Source of the DNA: an uncultured Bacteroidales bacterium
GTDB lineage: Bacteria; Bacteroidota; Bacteroidia; Bacteroidales; UBA11471
Direction: 5' to 3'
DNA length: 64,000 nucleotides
NCBI GenBank assembly: GCA_947625885.1
Contig: CANQQA010000002.1
Coordinates: forward strand, 124,001 to 188,000
Part shown: one piece after another, positions 27,359 to 36,356 of the stretch
How positions within the stretch are numbered: position 1 is the stretch's first letter
Layout of the letters: each line of letters opens with the position of its first letter
Position numbers and translations under genes: made by a program
The notes under the pieces: generated by a model
Database searches by the model: none
What the model was told of the DNA's origin: nothing
Seen by the model: the letters and a program-made list of their open reading frames with translations, nothing else

Positions 27359-29188
27359 ATGAAATATAAATTTTCCCATTACGCATTCATTGGCTGTTTA
27401 GCCTTGACTACCTCTCTTGTGTTCCTGCCCTCTTGCAAAGATGACGACGGACCAAATATCGAAGACGATGGTGCGCTCGAGAATCCGACACCGCCCGAAG
27501 CCGCTTCCGACGAACGTATCGCGTGTCCCTCCGTACTCATTTCAGACGGCATTTCCCAAGAACTATTCTCTGCGCTCCAACAGCGCTTTACCAATTGCAC
27601 CCAAACTATCGACGACAATACGCAAATCGTGGTCGCAACATTCGATAAGCTGTATGAACAGTCAGAGAAAGTGGACGAAGTGTACGAGCGCGGCGGTCTC
27701 ATTGTCGTCGTCAAACCGGAAGACACGCAACTGTCGGAGTGGTGTGATGATGTAGACTTTTTCTTCGCCGGCGACATGGACGGGGCATCTGACGATGTTG
27801 TTGATGTGGACGACAGCGACGACCTGCTTTATGTGCTCAACAAGGAAGGCGACAACTATTCCATCGTAGATGTTTCCGACCCAAACGTCGCTTCCGATTA
27901 TGAGTTCAGTTATCCGCTGTTGCTCAATAATTTCGTATCATGGGTAAACAGATACATGGAAGAGCAAAACGGAACCGCTCCGGTTGAAAATAGAGAGGAA
28001 ATGTGGCGGTCTACCCGATCGACCAGTGATGTCATCAAAATTGAAGATACTTTCAAAGCGCAACGAATTTCCACTACTTTCGTGTATTCTTATGAAGGTA
28101 ATTGTGATCCACCTTACTCCTCGTGGCTCAAAAAACAGGGAACAATTGATGTCAAATACCTCGTTTACCCGCTCTATGCGTTCGAGGCTAACGGTTCGTC
28201 AAGCGGCGATTATTATTTGGTAGAGAGTACTTTTACGGCGCATAACTATCAAATGTTCAGTCCGGAAGTGAGAACATATAGTAGAGGCGTTGTAACTTGG
28301 TATTCAGGACTTTATATGACACATTTCACGATATCGAGCGAATTGCGGAACATAGGCGGTGAGACATGCCACCAAGGCACATGTTTTGACGTAACGGGAA
28401 ATCCCGTACCGGAAACCACGATAGGTCAGTCGCAATATGTCAGCGGATTTTCTTGGGGGCTGAACGGCTCAATATCGGGTGGCTTTGAGGGGAATAACCC
28501 GACGGGAAGTGTTTCCGTCGGTGGAAATATCGGATGGAACCATTCGGAAATGCAAACCATTTCCGACCTGTCGATTTCCAAGACCACTGATGCTAACGGC
28601 AAGGTAGAGCACAAATTCGATATCAATAATACACCGCATGCGTCATTCGCGCAAGTACATAAATATATTCCTGCCATTGCCTGTGCCGACTTCTCGATCA
28701 AGCGGAGTTGGGTATGGCGCGTACCGGATACGAAGGATTACGATTCTATGCGCTTCGAACTGGTAACGAAAGTCGAACCGACTTACCATTGTTACTATAA
28801 TCATACCGCACGGATTTTGTACACGCGGGAGATAAAGGTCAACGCCGTGGCATCAACGAATACCTCTACGCTGGTTGCACCCAACCGTATTCCGACGGGT
28901 AAGCTCGAATTGCGGAACAACAATAACGTGGAATACCCCATCATGCGAAACATTGAGGTCTGGAAGAAAGGGCCGAATGGCGAAGATATAAAGGTAAAAT
29001 CGGATTTAGGCTCTTACGAAAACGGCAGAACGATGACCACGGTTTTGCCGACGGGCAGCTATACCGTTAAGGTCGAAGCCACGACGCAGAAAAAGGACAA
29101 GACGCAATCTTATACGGGCAACGTAGAAGTCAAACTGGCAGAGACAACCAGCAAACTGATATATATGGATTTCGAGGTGGTCGATTGA
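27359..29188 (+). CDS. Leukocidin-like surface lipoprotein
   Basis: This 609-aa lipoprotein has lipobox LPSC (Cys26) followed by an acidic tether. Residues ~210-500 resemble the leukocidin/alpha-hemolysin pore-forming fold as found in Bacteroidales. YVSGFSWGLNGSISGG and GNIGWNHSEMQTISDLSI look like the glycine/serine-rich stem strands. HKFDINNTPH and KRSWVWRVPDTKD look like the cap/rim with its Trp-rich strand. A C-terminal beta domain (~530-609) ends the protein. The match is by pattern only, with no search run. The real start is the ATG at 27359, because the longer frame runs into the tRNA. A decayed second copy lies at 30891-31092. Some codons and lower GC set it apart from its neighbours. 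Confidence 0.55.
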   Translation: MKYKFSHYAFIGCLALTTSLVFLPSCKDDDGPNIEDDGALENPTPPEAASDERIACPSVLISDGISQELFSALQQRFTNCTQTIDDNTQIVVATFDKLYEQSEKVDEVYERGGLIVVVKPEDTQLSEWCDDVDFFFAGDMDGASDDVVDVDDSDDLLYVLNKEGDNYSIVDVSDPNVASDYEFSYPLLLNNFVSWVNRYMEEQNGTAPVENREEMWRSTRSTSDVIKIEDTFKAQRISTTFVYSYEGNCDPPYSSWLKKQGTIDVKYLVYPLYAFEANGSSSGDYYLVESTFTAHNYQMFSPEVRTYSRGVVTWYSGLYMTHFTISSELRNIGGETCHQGTCFDVTGNPVPETTIGQSQYVSGFSWGLNGSISGGFEGNNPTGSVSVGGNIGWNHSEMQTISDLSISKTTDANGKVEHKFDINNTPHASFAQVHKYIPAIACADFSIKRSWVWRVPDTKDYDSMRFELVTKVEPTYHCYYNHTARILYTREIKVNAVASTNTSTLVAPNRIPTGKLELRNNNNVEYPIMRNIEVWKKGPNGEDIKVKSDLGSYENGRTMTTVLPTGSYTVKVEATTQKKDKTQSYTGNVEVKLAETTSKLIYMDFEVVD

Positions 29189-29239
29189 CGGAACGTCGAC
29201 CACTCTCGCCGTAAGGCAATGCGAATATCCGTATCGCCT

Positions 29240-29333
29240 GTACACGCAGCGGCAGTTCGGTGTTATGACGTTGCAAGGGTTAATTATGCAAAAAAAAATA
29301 AGAACTCGAATCCATACCGCCCGCATGAGATAG
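29240..29333 (+). repeat. Direct repeat copy A downstream of the lipoprotein gene
   Basis: About 92 bp starting GTACACGCAGCGGCAG and running through CCGCCCGCATG recur at 31032-31125, with one indel (nine versus eight A) and a few changes at the end. A short hairpin with AGAGC/GCTCT and a T-run (29344-29363) just after it may terminate the lipoprotein transcript. Confidence 0.85.
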
Positions 29334-29512
29334 CGGATAAGTTGAGAGCCCCGGCTCTATTTTTATTGTTCAGTCAAGATAGAAGAGCAACAAAAGGAAA
29401 GAGAAAATATCTGATTCACATCTTGAAGCAAAGCAGAAAGGATTGAGCGCAGAAAACTTGACGAACAAGTATCAACCGGCAATACAAAAAATCGCAAAAT
29501 TATTGTTATTGT

Positions 29513-29543
29513 TTTGTCAATTCAGAAGAATCGACTATTTTTG
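29513..29543 (+). promoter_or_regulatory. Promoter of the GHKL-ATPase/STAS pair
   Basis: TTTG (29513-29516), 19-bp spacer and TATTTTTG (29536-29543), 57 bases before the ATG at 29601. Apart from repeat copy A and this promoter, nothing was recognised in 29189-29600. Confidence 0.75.
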
Positions 29544-29600
29544 TAATGAATAGCGGCAGACGAGTAAAGTAAGATTTCGTAAACGTTTTTGCTAACTTGT

Positions 29601-30491
29601 ATGGAAATAAAAGTAAAAGCCAATATCAAGGATAGTCGAATGTCTGACGGATTATTCAATGCAATGACGGTAATCCATCAAATTAATAATCTGCCGGAAG
29701 AAAGCATAAATCTCGATTTTTCGGGCGTTAAATTCGTTACGCCTTTGTATGTTTTGCCATTGGTCATATATCTACATGGTTGCGGACGAAATATAACGAT
29801 TGCCAACGAAAATAATTATTTACAAACCATACTGTTCTCGCAAGGTTTGCAACCGGACAAGATGCGCAGAAGCGAATTTCTTGCCATCATGGAAAAATAT
29901 TCGTTGAAAACATATACCCCTATTATAAGTTTTCCGGCGACAAAAGAGCGTGATGATGAGAAAGATGCAATCATATCGACGGTGGAATCTATCATTGCGC
30001 GGCAATTGAATTTAAGTACGAATATTGTAACAGGAATCAAATATATATTGGGCGAATGTGTGGATAATATAATTCAACACGCCAATTCGGAACGGGGTTA
30101 TATTATTGCACAGTCTTATCCGACAAAAAAGTATCTCGATATTTGTATTGCAGATAATGGTATTACCTTATTAGGCAGTTATAAAGCGGCAGCCAACAAT
30201 GAAATCAAAACCGATATCGACGCCATACAGGCTGCCAACAGAGGTGTTTCGACTAAAAATCTTCCGAATGCCGAGAATCGGGGGTACGGTATCATAACGT
30301 CGAAAAAAATGTTGATAAAAGGTTTGAGCGGAACTTTCGTCATGATGTCGGGAAATTCCGTGTATCTTTACAATGATTCTTTCGACACGTTTATCGAGAT
30401 GCCGCAAGAAATTCGTTGGCAAGGAACTATAATCGGTTTGCGCATACCGTACAATAATAAGTCGTTCCAATATATTCATTATGTCGAATAA
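29601..30491 (+). CDS. STAS-like/GHKL ATPase protein
   Basis: This 296-aa soluble protein begins with a STAS-like segment (residues ~35-60, INLDFSGVKFVTPLYV, a typical STAS core strand and loop). The C-terminal half is a GHKL ATPase domain. The N-box GECVDNIIQHA (151-161) has Glu152 and Asn156, the G1 box DICIADNG (180-187) has Asp185, and the G2-like glycine motif is ENRGYGI (225-231). A histidine-kinase phosphoacceptor domain is absent, so it resembles anti-sigma-type switch kinases. It is followed 18 bases later by a DUF4325 protein. The start is the ATG at 29601, not the TTG four codons earlier. Its target is unknown. Confidence 0.75.
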   Translation: MEIKVKANIKDSRMSDGLFNAMTVIHQINNLPEESINLDFSGVKFVTPLYVLPLVIYLHGCGRNITIANENNYLQTILFSQGLQPDKMRRSEFLAIMEKYSLKTYTPIISFPATKERDDEKDAIISTVESIIARQLNLSTNIVTGIKYILGECVDNIIQHANSERGYIIAQSYPTKKYLDICIADNGITLLGSYKAAANNEIKTDIDAIQAANRGVSTKNLPNAENRGYGIITSKKMLIKGLSGTFVMMSGNSVYLYNDSFDTFIEMPQEIRWQGTIIGLRIPYNNKSFQYIHYVE

Positions 30492-30509
30492 TTATAGTAG
30501 CTTTGCAAT

Positions 30510-30872
30510 ATGAAATCAACAATTATTGATATAACGACCGTATTAAGTCCGGAACTTAAATCAAGATTTGCCGTCAAGGATTTGTTTCTGTTTATTCAGA
30601 ATACGGGCAGTCGATATGTAACCGTCGATTTTTCCGGTGTAAAGTTTGCCACAAGAAGTTTCATCGACGAATATTACAACACTATTGTGAAGGGGGGGGG
30701 AGCATCTTCCATTCGGATTGAAACGATAAATGTACCGGAAGATATTCAAATGATTTTCACGGCGGTGGAACGGACGCAGAATAAAACGAAAAGTGCCCGG
30801 TCGAAAAGCGGTGTGATAAAGTGCCGGACATTTGTCGATGTGCAGCGAGTGTTTAGCGATCTGCCTTTATAA
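30510..30872 (+). CDS. STAS-like DUF4325 protein with G9 tract
   Basis: This 120-aa protein resembles DUF4325, a STAS-like domain. The core strand YVTVDFSGVKFATRSFIDEYY mirrors the N-terminal segment of the upstream ATPase (LDFSGVKFVTPLYV). Such domains usually bind GHKL switch kinases. Nine consecutive G residues at 30692-30700 encode Gly-Gly-Gly around residue 62; the frame is intact here, but the tract could slip. It forms a two-gene operon with the ATPase. The partner output (sigma factor, effector or toxin) is not visible in the operon. Confidence 0.7.
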   Translation: MKSTIIDITTVLSPELKSRFAVKDLFLFIQNTGSRYVTVDFSGVKFATRSFIDEYYNTIVKGGGASSIRIETINVPEDIQMIFTAVERTQNKTKSARSKSGVIKCRTFVDVQRVFSDLPL

Positions 30873-30890
30873 GAAAAAGTAGTAAAGAAA

Positions 30891-31092
30891 TATTGGCTGT
30901 TTAGCCTTGACTACCACTCTTGTGTTCCTGACCTCCTGTAAAGATGACGACAGACCAAGTATCGAATACGATGGTGCGATCGAGAACCCGACTCCGCCCG
31001 AAGCTGCTTTCGATGAACGTATTGCATATCCGTACACGCAGCGGCAGTTCGGTGTTATGACGTTGCAAGGGTTAATTATGCAAAAAAAATAA
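30891..31092 (+). pseudogene. Truncated copy of the leukocidin-like lipoprotein
   Basis: From 30891 to about 31025 the DNA closely follows 27389-27525, covering the lipobox and acidic tether (VFLTSCKDDD, ENPTPPEAAFDERIA). It then jumps to sequence matching the region after the intact gene's stop (copy B of the repeat). The first ~9 codons and about 1.7 kb of the body are missing. The remaining frame ends at 31092. This is a deletion remnant of a duplicated locus. Confidence 0.85.
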
Positions 31093-31125
31093 GAACTCGA
31101 ATCCATACCGCCCGCATGGAATAGC
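31032..31125 (+). repeat. Direct repeat copy B
   Basis: This is the second copy of the ~92-bp sequence at 29240-29333, fused to the truncated lipoprotein remnant. The two copies bracket the ATPase/STAS operon. Confidence 0.85.
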
Positions 31126-31185
31126 GGGTAGACTGAGTCTTGCGGCTCTTTTATGAATTTTATCTGCAAATAGTTTTCCGGTAAT

Positions 31186-31216
31186 TTTGACGGAACGATT
31201 TTTTCTTGTATTTTTG
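31186..31216 (+). promoter_or_regulatory. Promoter of the Wza/Wzz-type pair
   Basis: TTTG (31186-31189), 19-bp spacer, TATTTTTG (31209-31216). The first gene starts 68 bases downstream. Confidence 0.75.
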
Positions 31217-31283
31217 TGCGCGAGAATTTTTTATGAAAAAGAGCGGGTAATACTCTTATTTGGAATGAAAAAATAGTTGATTT

Positions 31284-33728
31284 ATGAAACATAAAATTTT
31301 TGCTTGTATTTTACTGATGATGGGATTGTGTGCCGTTGCTCAGGCGCAGATGTCCGACGATCAGGTGATTGCCTATGTAAAAGCCGGCATGAAAGCCGGA
31401 AAAAAAGAGGCGCAGATAGGGAAAGAGCTGATGCTGCGCGGTGTTACGCAGGCACAGATGGAACGCTTGAAGAAACGGTATAAATCGGAATCCGATGAAG
31501 GGGGCGTTACCGATACTGAAACGATGATACCCCAAACGCGGGGACGCGGAAACGACCTGTCTTCGCAGACGCCGGCGGCTTCCTTACAGATGATTTCCGG
31601 CAACGATTTCGACGATATGATTCAGTCGATGGCAGATGCCAAAGATACCGATCTTCCGAGCGAGAAACGAAAAGTTTTCGGACACAATGTGTTCAACAAT
31701 CCGAGATTGACTTTCGAGCCGAATGAAAATACGGCGACGCCCGAAAATTACCGCTTGGGTCCGGGCGATGAAATCATCATCGACATTTGGGGCGAAAACG
31801 AAGCCAGCCTCCGGCAGGAAATATCGCCGGAAGGAAACATCATGGTCTCGCAGGTGGGACCCGTATATCTGAACGGTCTTACCATACAACAGGCAAATGA
31901 TAAAATCAAAGGCGTATTCGCACGAAAATACCGAGGCGTTTCGGGTGATAATCCCGATTCGCAGATACGGGTAACGCTGGGGCAGATACGCACCATACAA
32001 GTCAATATCATGGGCGAGGTGCAGGTGCCGGGAACCTATCGGCTATCCTCGTTCTCGACGCTTTTCCATGCGCTGTATCGTGCCGGCGGCGTAACCGATA
32101 TAGGTACGCTGCGCAATGTTCAGGTCGTGCGCGACGGCAAGCCGTTGGCGTCGGTCGACCTGTACAAATACCTCTTCGAGGGAAAATTGTCCGACGATAT
32201 ACGTCTGCAAGAGGGCGATGTAATCATAGTCCCTCCGTATAAAGTGCTGGTAAGCATCAACGGAAATGTAAAACGTCCGCTGTTTTATGAGATGAAAGAG
32301 GGCGAGACCCTCTCGGCGTTGATAGACTATGCGGGCGGGTTTACGGGCGATGCCTATTCCAAAGAGGTGCGTGTGGTGCGCAAGTCCGACAGAGAAAACC
32401 AATTGTTCAATGTCGACAATGACAAGTATGTTTCGTATCGTCTGGCAGACGGAGATTCTATTTTAGTCGGTGCCATATTGGAGCGTTTCGCCAACAGGGT
32501 GGAGGTGCGCGGCGCCGTTTACCGCCCGGGTATGTACGAGCTCAGCGACGAAATGCAGACCGTCAAACAGCTTATCGCGCGGGCGGAAGGTTTGAAAGGC
32601 GATGCTTTCCTCAATCGGGTTCAGCTCTATCGCGAACGCGAAGACCTGACGACGGAAGTATTGGCTTTCGATTTGAAAGGGTTGATAAACGGTACAGTAC
32701 CCGATATACCTTTGCAGCGCAACGATGTTTTGAAAATCGCAAGCATTCTCGATTTGGAAGAACAGGGCGCATTTACCATAATGGGAGAGGTCGTTAATCC
32801 GGGTTTCTATCCCTATGCCGACAACACCACGCTGGAAGACCTTATCATACAAGCCGGCGGATTGATTGATGGCGCTTCGACGTTGAAAGTCGATGTATCG
32901 CGCCGTCTGAGAGATCCGAAAGCTGCGGCGACTGTCGATTCGTTGAGCAAGATTTACACCTTTGCCCTGAAAGACGGTTTTGTCATCGGCGGCGACGATG
33001 ATTTTTACTTGGAGCCTTATGATGAAATTATGGTATATAGAAGTCCGGTGTACCAGCCTCAACGCCGTGTATCCATTGACGGAGAAGTGCTGTTTGCCGG
33101 TGATTATACGATGGCGAAGAAAGACGAGCGCCTTTCCGATTTGGTTGCCCGTGCCGGAGGTTGTACGGTGGAGGCGTATTTGCGCGGGGCTTATCTCCGG
33201 CGGCAAATGAATGAAGATGAACGTATGCTTAGAGACAGACTTATACAAATGGCTCAAAACGGCGATCGCGACACCATTCAGATATCTCGTCTTCAATTGA
33301 GCGATACATATTCGGTCGGAATACAGTTGGATAAGGCATTGAAGAACCGAGGCTCGGACTACGATATAGTATTGCGCGAGGGCGACCGCTTGGTCGTGCC
33401 CGGTTACGATGGTACTGTCAAAATCGAAGGTCAGGTATTATTCTCCAATACGGTTTCGTATGTAAAAGGGAAGAAAGTGAAATACTATATTGCACAAGCC
33501 GGAGGGTTTGCTGCTCGTGCCAAAAGGCATAAAGTATATATCGTGTATATGAACGGAATGGTTGCCAAAGCCAAGAGCCGGAAATCCATCGTCGAGCCGG
33601 GTTGCCGCATCATCGTGCCTGCCAAGAGACAGAGAAACGGTCTCAGTGCCGGTGAAATCATCGGACTGACCACTTCGGCGGCTTCCATAGGCACCATGGC
33701 TGCCTCTATTGCCAATATGGCGAAATAA
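31284..33728 (+). CDS. Wza-type polysaccharide export protein with SLBB domains
   Basis: This 814-aa exported protein has a signal peptide (cut after AQAQ, residue 22). A helical N-terminal region follows, then the polysaccharide biosynthesis/export domain (YRLGPGDEIIIDIWGENE near residue 155). At least five SLBB repeats have the form GEV..PG.Y.......L..LI..AGG (for example GEVQVPGTYRLSSF and GEVVNPGFYPYAD). It should form the periplasmic/outer-membrane channel for a surface polysaccharide. It is followed 17 bases later by a Wzz-type co-polymerase. No glycosyltransferase cluster, UpxY or flippase is next to it, so the locus is an orphan export pair. Confidence 0.9.
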   Translation: MKHKIFACILLMMGLCAVAQAQMSDDQVIAYVKAGMKAGKKEAQIGKELMLRGVTQAQMERLKKRYKSESDEGGVTDTETMIPQTRGRGNDLSSQTPAASLQMISGNDFDDMIQSMADAKDTDLPSEKRKVFGHNVFNNPRLTFEPNENTATPENYRLGPGDEIIIDIWGENEASLRQEISPEGNIMVSQVGPVYLNGLTIQQANDKIKGVFARKYRGVSGDNPDSQIRVTLGQIRTIQVNIMGEVQVPGTYRLSSFSTLFHALYRAGGVTDIGTLRNVQVVRDGKPLASVDLYKYLFEGKLSDDIRLQEGDVIIVPPYKVLVSINGNVKRPLFYEMKEGETLSALIDYAGGFTGDAYSKEVRVVRKSDRENQLFNVDNDKYVSYRLADGDSILVGAILERFANRVEVRGAVYRPGMYELSDEMQTVKQLIARAEGLKGDAFLNRVQLYREREDLTTEVLAFDLKGLINGTVPDIPLQRNDVLKIASILDLEEQGAFTIMGEVVNPGFYPYADNTTLEDLIIQAGGLIDGASTLKVDVSRRLRDPKAAATVDSLSKIYTFALKDGFVIGGDDDFYLEPYDEIMVYRSPVYQPQRRVSIDGEVLFAGDYTMAKKDERLSDLVARAGGCTVEAYLRGAYLRRQMNEDERMLRDRLIQMAQNGDRDTIQISRLQLSDTYSVGIQLDKALKNRGSDYDIVLREGDRLVVPGYDGTVKIEGQVLFSNTVSYVKGKKVKYYIAQAGGFAARAKRHKVYIVYMNGMVAKAKSRKSIVEPGCRIIVPAKRQRNGLSAGEIIGLTTSAASIGTMAASIANMAK

Positions 33729-33745
33729 TCTCTAAAATCGAAGCA

Positions 33746-34855
33746 ATGAAAGAAAACGATATGCCGGAGCAGAATATTCCGGAAGCAGAAGATGAAATAG
33801 ATTTGATAGAGCTTGCCCGAAAACTTTGGGAGGAGAAAAAGCTCATCTTGAAATGGTGCTGTGTGGCTGCCGTGCTGGGAATTGTCATTGCATTCAGTAT
33901 TCCCAAAGAATATACGACGGAAGCAATACTTGCTCCGGAGCTTGCAGACAAAAAGGCGGGCGGCAGCATGGCTGCGTTGGCAGGACTGGCTGGTATCAGT
34001 ATGGGACAGTCGGGTGCCGATGCCGTATATCCCGATTTGTATCCCGACATCGTATCTTCCGTCCCCTTTGTGGTCGAGTTGTTCGATGTGCCCGTAACCA
34101 ATCTCAAAGGCAATTTGCAGACCACCGTCTATGATTATATGCTGAACCATACGCGTTCGCCGTGGTGGAGCGTTGTCATTTCAGCCCCGTTCAAGGCGCT
34201 TGGCTGGGTCGTTTCTCTCTTTAAGGACGAAACGGCAGAAAAAGAGGGTGTCGACGTTTTCCGATTGACCCCCGAAGAAGCCCGCATCGTAAAGGCATTG
34301 AACGGTTGTATCAGCGTTTCCGTCGATAAGAAAACGTCGGTGATAACGCTTGCCGTAACCATGCAAGACCCGCTTATATCGGCGGTGCTTACCGACACGG
34401 TGATGCTTCATTTGCAGGAGTATATCACGGACTATCGCACCAACAAGGCACGGCACGATTTGGAATTTATACAGAAACTTTTCGATGAGGCGCAGCAGAA
34501 TTATTATGCCGCCCAACAGGCGTATGCCGACTATGTGGATTCCAATCAGGGGCTTTCGTCGAACAGCGCGCAGACCAAACGCCAACGTTTGCAAAATGAA
34601 ATGGAGCTTGCTTTCAATCTCTATAACCAAATGGCGCAGCAGTTGCAGCAGGCGAAAGCCAAAGTGCAGGAGAGTACTCCCGCATATACGGTGGTGCAGC
34701 CTGCCTCCGTGCCTATCAAGGCATCTAAACCTTCCAAACTTCTTATCTTGGTCGGTTGCGTGTTCTTGGCAGGAGTTATTGCAGCGGCATGGATTCTTTT
34801 CGGTCGGGGCATTGTAGCGCAGTTCCGCAAGAAACCCGAAGAATCGGTCGCTTAG
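33746..34855 (+). CDS. Wzz-type chain-length determinant protein
   Basis: This 369-aa inner-membrane protein has two membrane helices, about residues 33-53 (CCVAAVLGIVIAFSIP) and 328-348 (LLILVGCVFLAGVIAAAWILF). Between them is a large periplasmic domain with a coiled coil (~225-305). The proline/glycine motif PIKASKPSKL before helix 2 is typical of Wzz/PCP proteins. It lacks the tyrosine-kinase domain of Wzc. It controls polymer length and couples to the export channel encoded upstream. A second methionine at 33761 is an alternative start. Confidence 0.88.
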   Translation: MKENDMPEQNIPEAEDEIDLIELARKLWEEKKLILKWCCVAAVLGIVIAFSIPKEYTTEAILAPELADKKAGGSMAALAGLAGISMGQSGADAVYPDLYPDIVSSVPFVVELFDVPVTNLKGNLQTTVYDYMLNHTRSPWWSVVISAPFKALGWVVSLFKDETAEKEGVDVFRLTPEEARIVKALNGCISVSVDKKTSVITLAVTMQDPLISAVLTDTVMLHLQEYITDYRTNKARHDLEFIQKLFDEAQQNYYAAQQAYADYVDSNQGLSSNSAQTKRQRLQNEMELAFNLYNQMAQQLQQAKAKVQESTPAYTVVQPASVPIKASKPSKLLILVGCVFLAGVIAAAWILFGRGIVAQFRKKPEESVA

Positions 34856-34879
34856 CCGGATGCGGGTTTGAGAATACGA

Positions 34880-34912
34880 AAGCGGTCGCCTGACAAAGCG
34901 ACCGCTTTTTTT
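34880..34912 (+). terminator. Terminator of the Wza/Wzz pair
   Basis: A 10-bp stem AAGCGGTCGC / GCGACCGCTT with an 8-nt loop runs into seven T residues, 24 bases past the stop. Confidence 0.9.
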
Positions 34913-34947
34913 GTCATAGCCTTTTTGTTGAAGGAGAGGTGCGGACA

Positions 34948-34978
34948 AAAAAACAGCGCGACCCGTCGGTCGCGCTGC
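34948..34978 (-). terminator. Terminator of the pyrBI-glyA operon
   Basis: A 10-bp stem CAGCGCGACC / GGTCGCGCTG with a 4-nt loop is followed on the minus strand by seven T residues. It lies 23 bases beyond the glyA stop. Confidence 0.9.
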
Positions 34979-35001
34979 GTGTATTGACGAATCGCGTTCG
35001 G

Positions 35002-36282
35002 TTAGTAAGCGAACAGCGGATAGCTTTTCATCGTTTCGTTTACCTTCTCGCGTACGGCTTTGATGACCGCATCGTTTTCGGGAGCAGCGAGTACGGTGTC
35101 TATCATTTCCACGATTTCGAGCATCAGCCCCTCTTTGGCGCCGCGCGTGGTGATGGCGGGCGTGCCGAGGCGTATGCCGGAAGTCTGGAACGGCGAACGG
35201 CTGTCGAACGGCACCATGTTCTTGTTGGCGGTGATGTCGGCTGCCACGAGTGCTTTCTCAGCCACCTTACCCGTGAGTTCGGGATATTTGGTGCGCAGGT
35301 CTATCAACATGCAGTGGTTGTCGGTACCGTTTGAAATTACCTTATAACCTTTGTCTATGAAAGCCTGAGCCATGACGGCGGCGTTTTTCTTCACCTGTTT
35401 CTGGTACTCTTTGTATTCGGGTTGCAGCGCCTCGCCGAAAGCTACGGCTTTGGCGGCGATGACATGCTCCAACGGACCGCCCTGTACGCCCGGGAAGACA
35501 GCGGAGTCGAGCAGCGCCGACATTTTTTTGATTTCGCCTTTCGGCGTCGTTTTGCCCCACGGGTTGTCGAAATCCTTGCCCAGCAGAATGATGCCGCCGC
35601 GCGGACCTCTCAGCGTCTTGTGCGTCGTAGAGGTAACGATGTGGGCATATTTCAGCGGGTTGTCGAGCAGTCCGGCGGCAATAAGACCCGCCGGGTGCGC
35701 CATATCTATCATGAAGATGGCGCCTATCTCGTCGGCGATGCGGCGCATGCGGGCGTAGTCCCATTCGCGCGAGTAAGCCGACGCGCCGCCGATGAGCAGT
35801 TTCGGACGTTCACGCAATGCCACCTCTTCCATCATGTCGTAATCCACGTAGCCCGTGTCTTCTTTCACACCGTAGTCGAGGGCATGGAACACCAGACCCG
35901 AGAAGTTTACGGGGGAGCCGTGCGACAGGTGTCCGCCGTGCGAGAGGTTCAGACCGAGAAATTTGTCGCCCGGATTGAGTACTGCCATGAACACCGCCAT
36001 ATTGGCTTGTGCGCCCGAGTGCGGCTGTACGTTCACCCATTCGGCGCCGAAGATTTTTTTCAGGCGGTCTATGGCAAGTTGTTCCGATTCATCTACCACT
36101 TCGCAGCCGCCGTAGTAGCGTTTACCCGGATAGCCTTCGGCATATTTGTTGGTCAGGCAGGAACCCATAGCCTGCATTACTTGGTCGCTCACGAAATTTT
36201 CCGAAGCAATCAGCTCGATGCCTTTCATCTGGCGCTGCCGCTCGCGGTCGATGATGTCGAAAATAGCATTGTCTCTCTTCAT
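35002..36282 (-). CDS. glyA: Serine hydroxymethyltransferase
   Basis: GlyA (426 aa) is a PLP enzyme that converts serine and tetrahydrofolate to glycine and methylene-tetrahydrofolate. The PLP lysine is Lys222 in [29 protein letters not shown] near residue 48 and PHSGAQAN near residue 87 are also diagnostic. It lies 74 bases after the flavin reductase gene; a -7 box TATCTTTG at 36324-36331 suggests an additional promoter of its own. It supplies one-carbon units for purine and thymidylate synthesis, which fits its place next to pyrBI. Confidence 0.97.
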   Translation of the reverse strand: MKRDNAIFDIIDRERQRQMKGIELIASENFVSDQVMQAMGSCLTNKYAEGYPGKRYYGGCEVVDESEQLAIDRLKKIFGAEWVNVQPHSGAQANMAVFMAVLNPGDKFLGLNLSHGGHLSHGSPVNFSGLVFHALDYGVKEDTGYVDYDMMEEVALRERPKLLIGGASAYSREWDYARMRRIADEIGAIFMIDMAHPAGLIAAGLLDNPLKYAHIVTSTTHKTLRGPRGGIILLGKDFDNPWGKTTPKGEIKKMSALLDSAVFPGVQGGPLEHVIAAKAVAFGEALQPEYKEYQKQVKKNAAVMAQAFIDKGYKVISNGTDNHCMLIDLRTKYPELTGKVAEKALVAADITANKNMVPFDSRSPFQTSGIRLGTPAITTRGAKEGLMLEIVEMIDTVLAAPENDAVIKAVREKVNETMKSYPLFAY

Positions 36283-36356
36283 TTTTTATACTTGTTTTTG
36301 AGAATTTTTCGTTTTTGAAGCCGCAAAGATAATCTTTTTTTACCGCTTGCGGGGTA

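Noticed and set aside
29289-29333. A tRNA-like 3' end in the repeat (ACTCGAATCC followed by CCGCCCGCA)
   Set aside because: It resembles a T-loop, but no T-stem, anticodon arm or acceptor pairing can be formed. It is not a tRNA.
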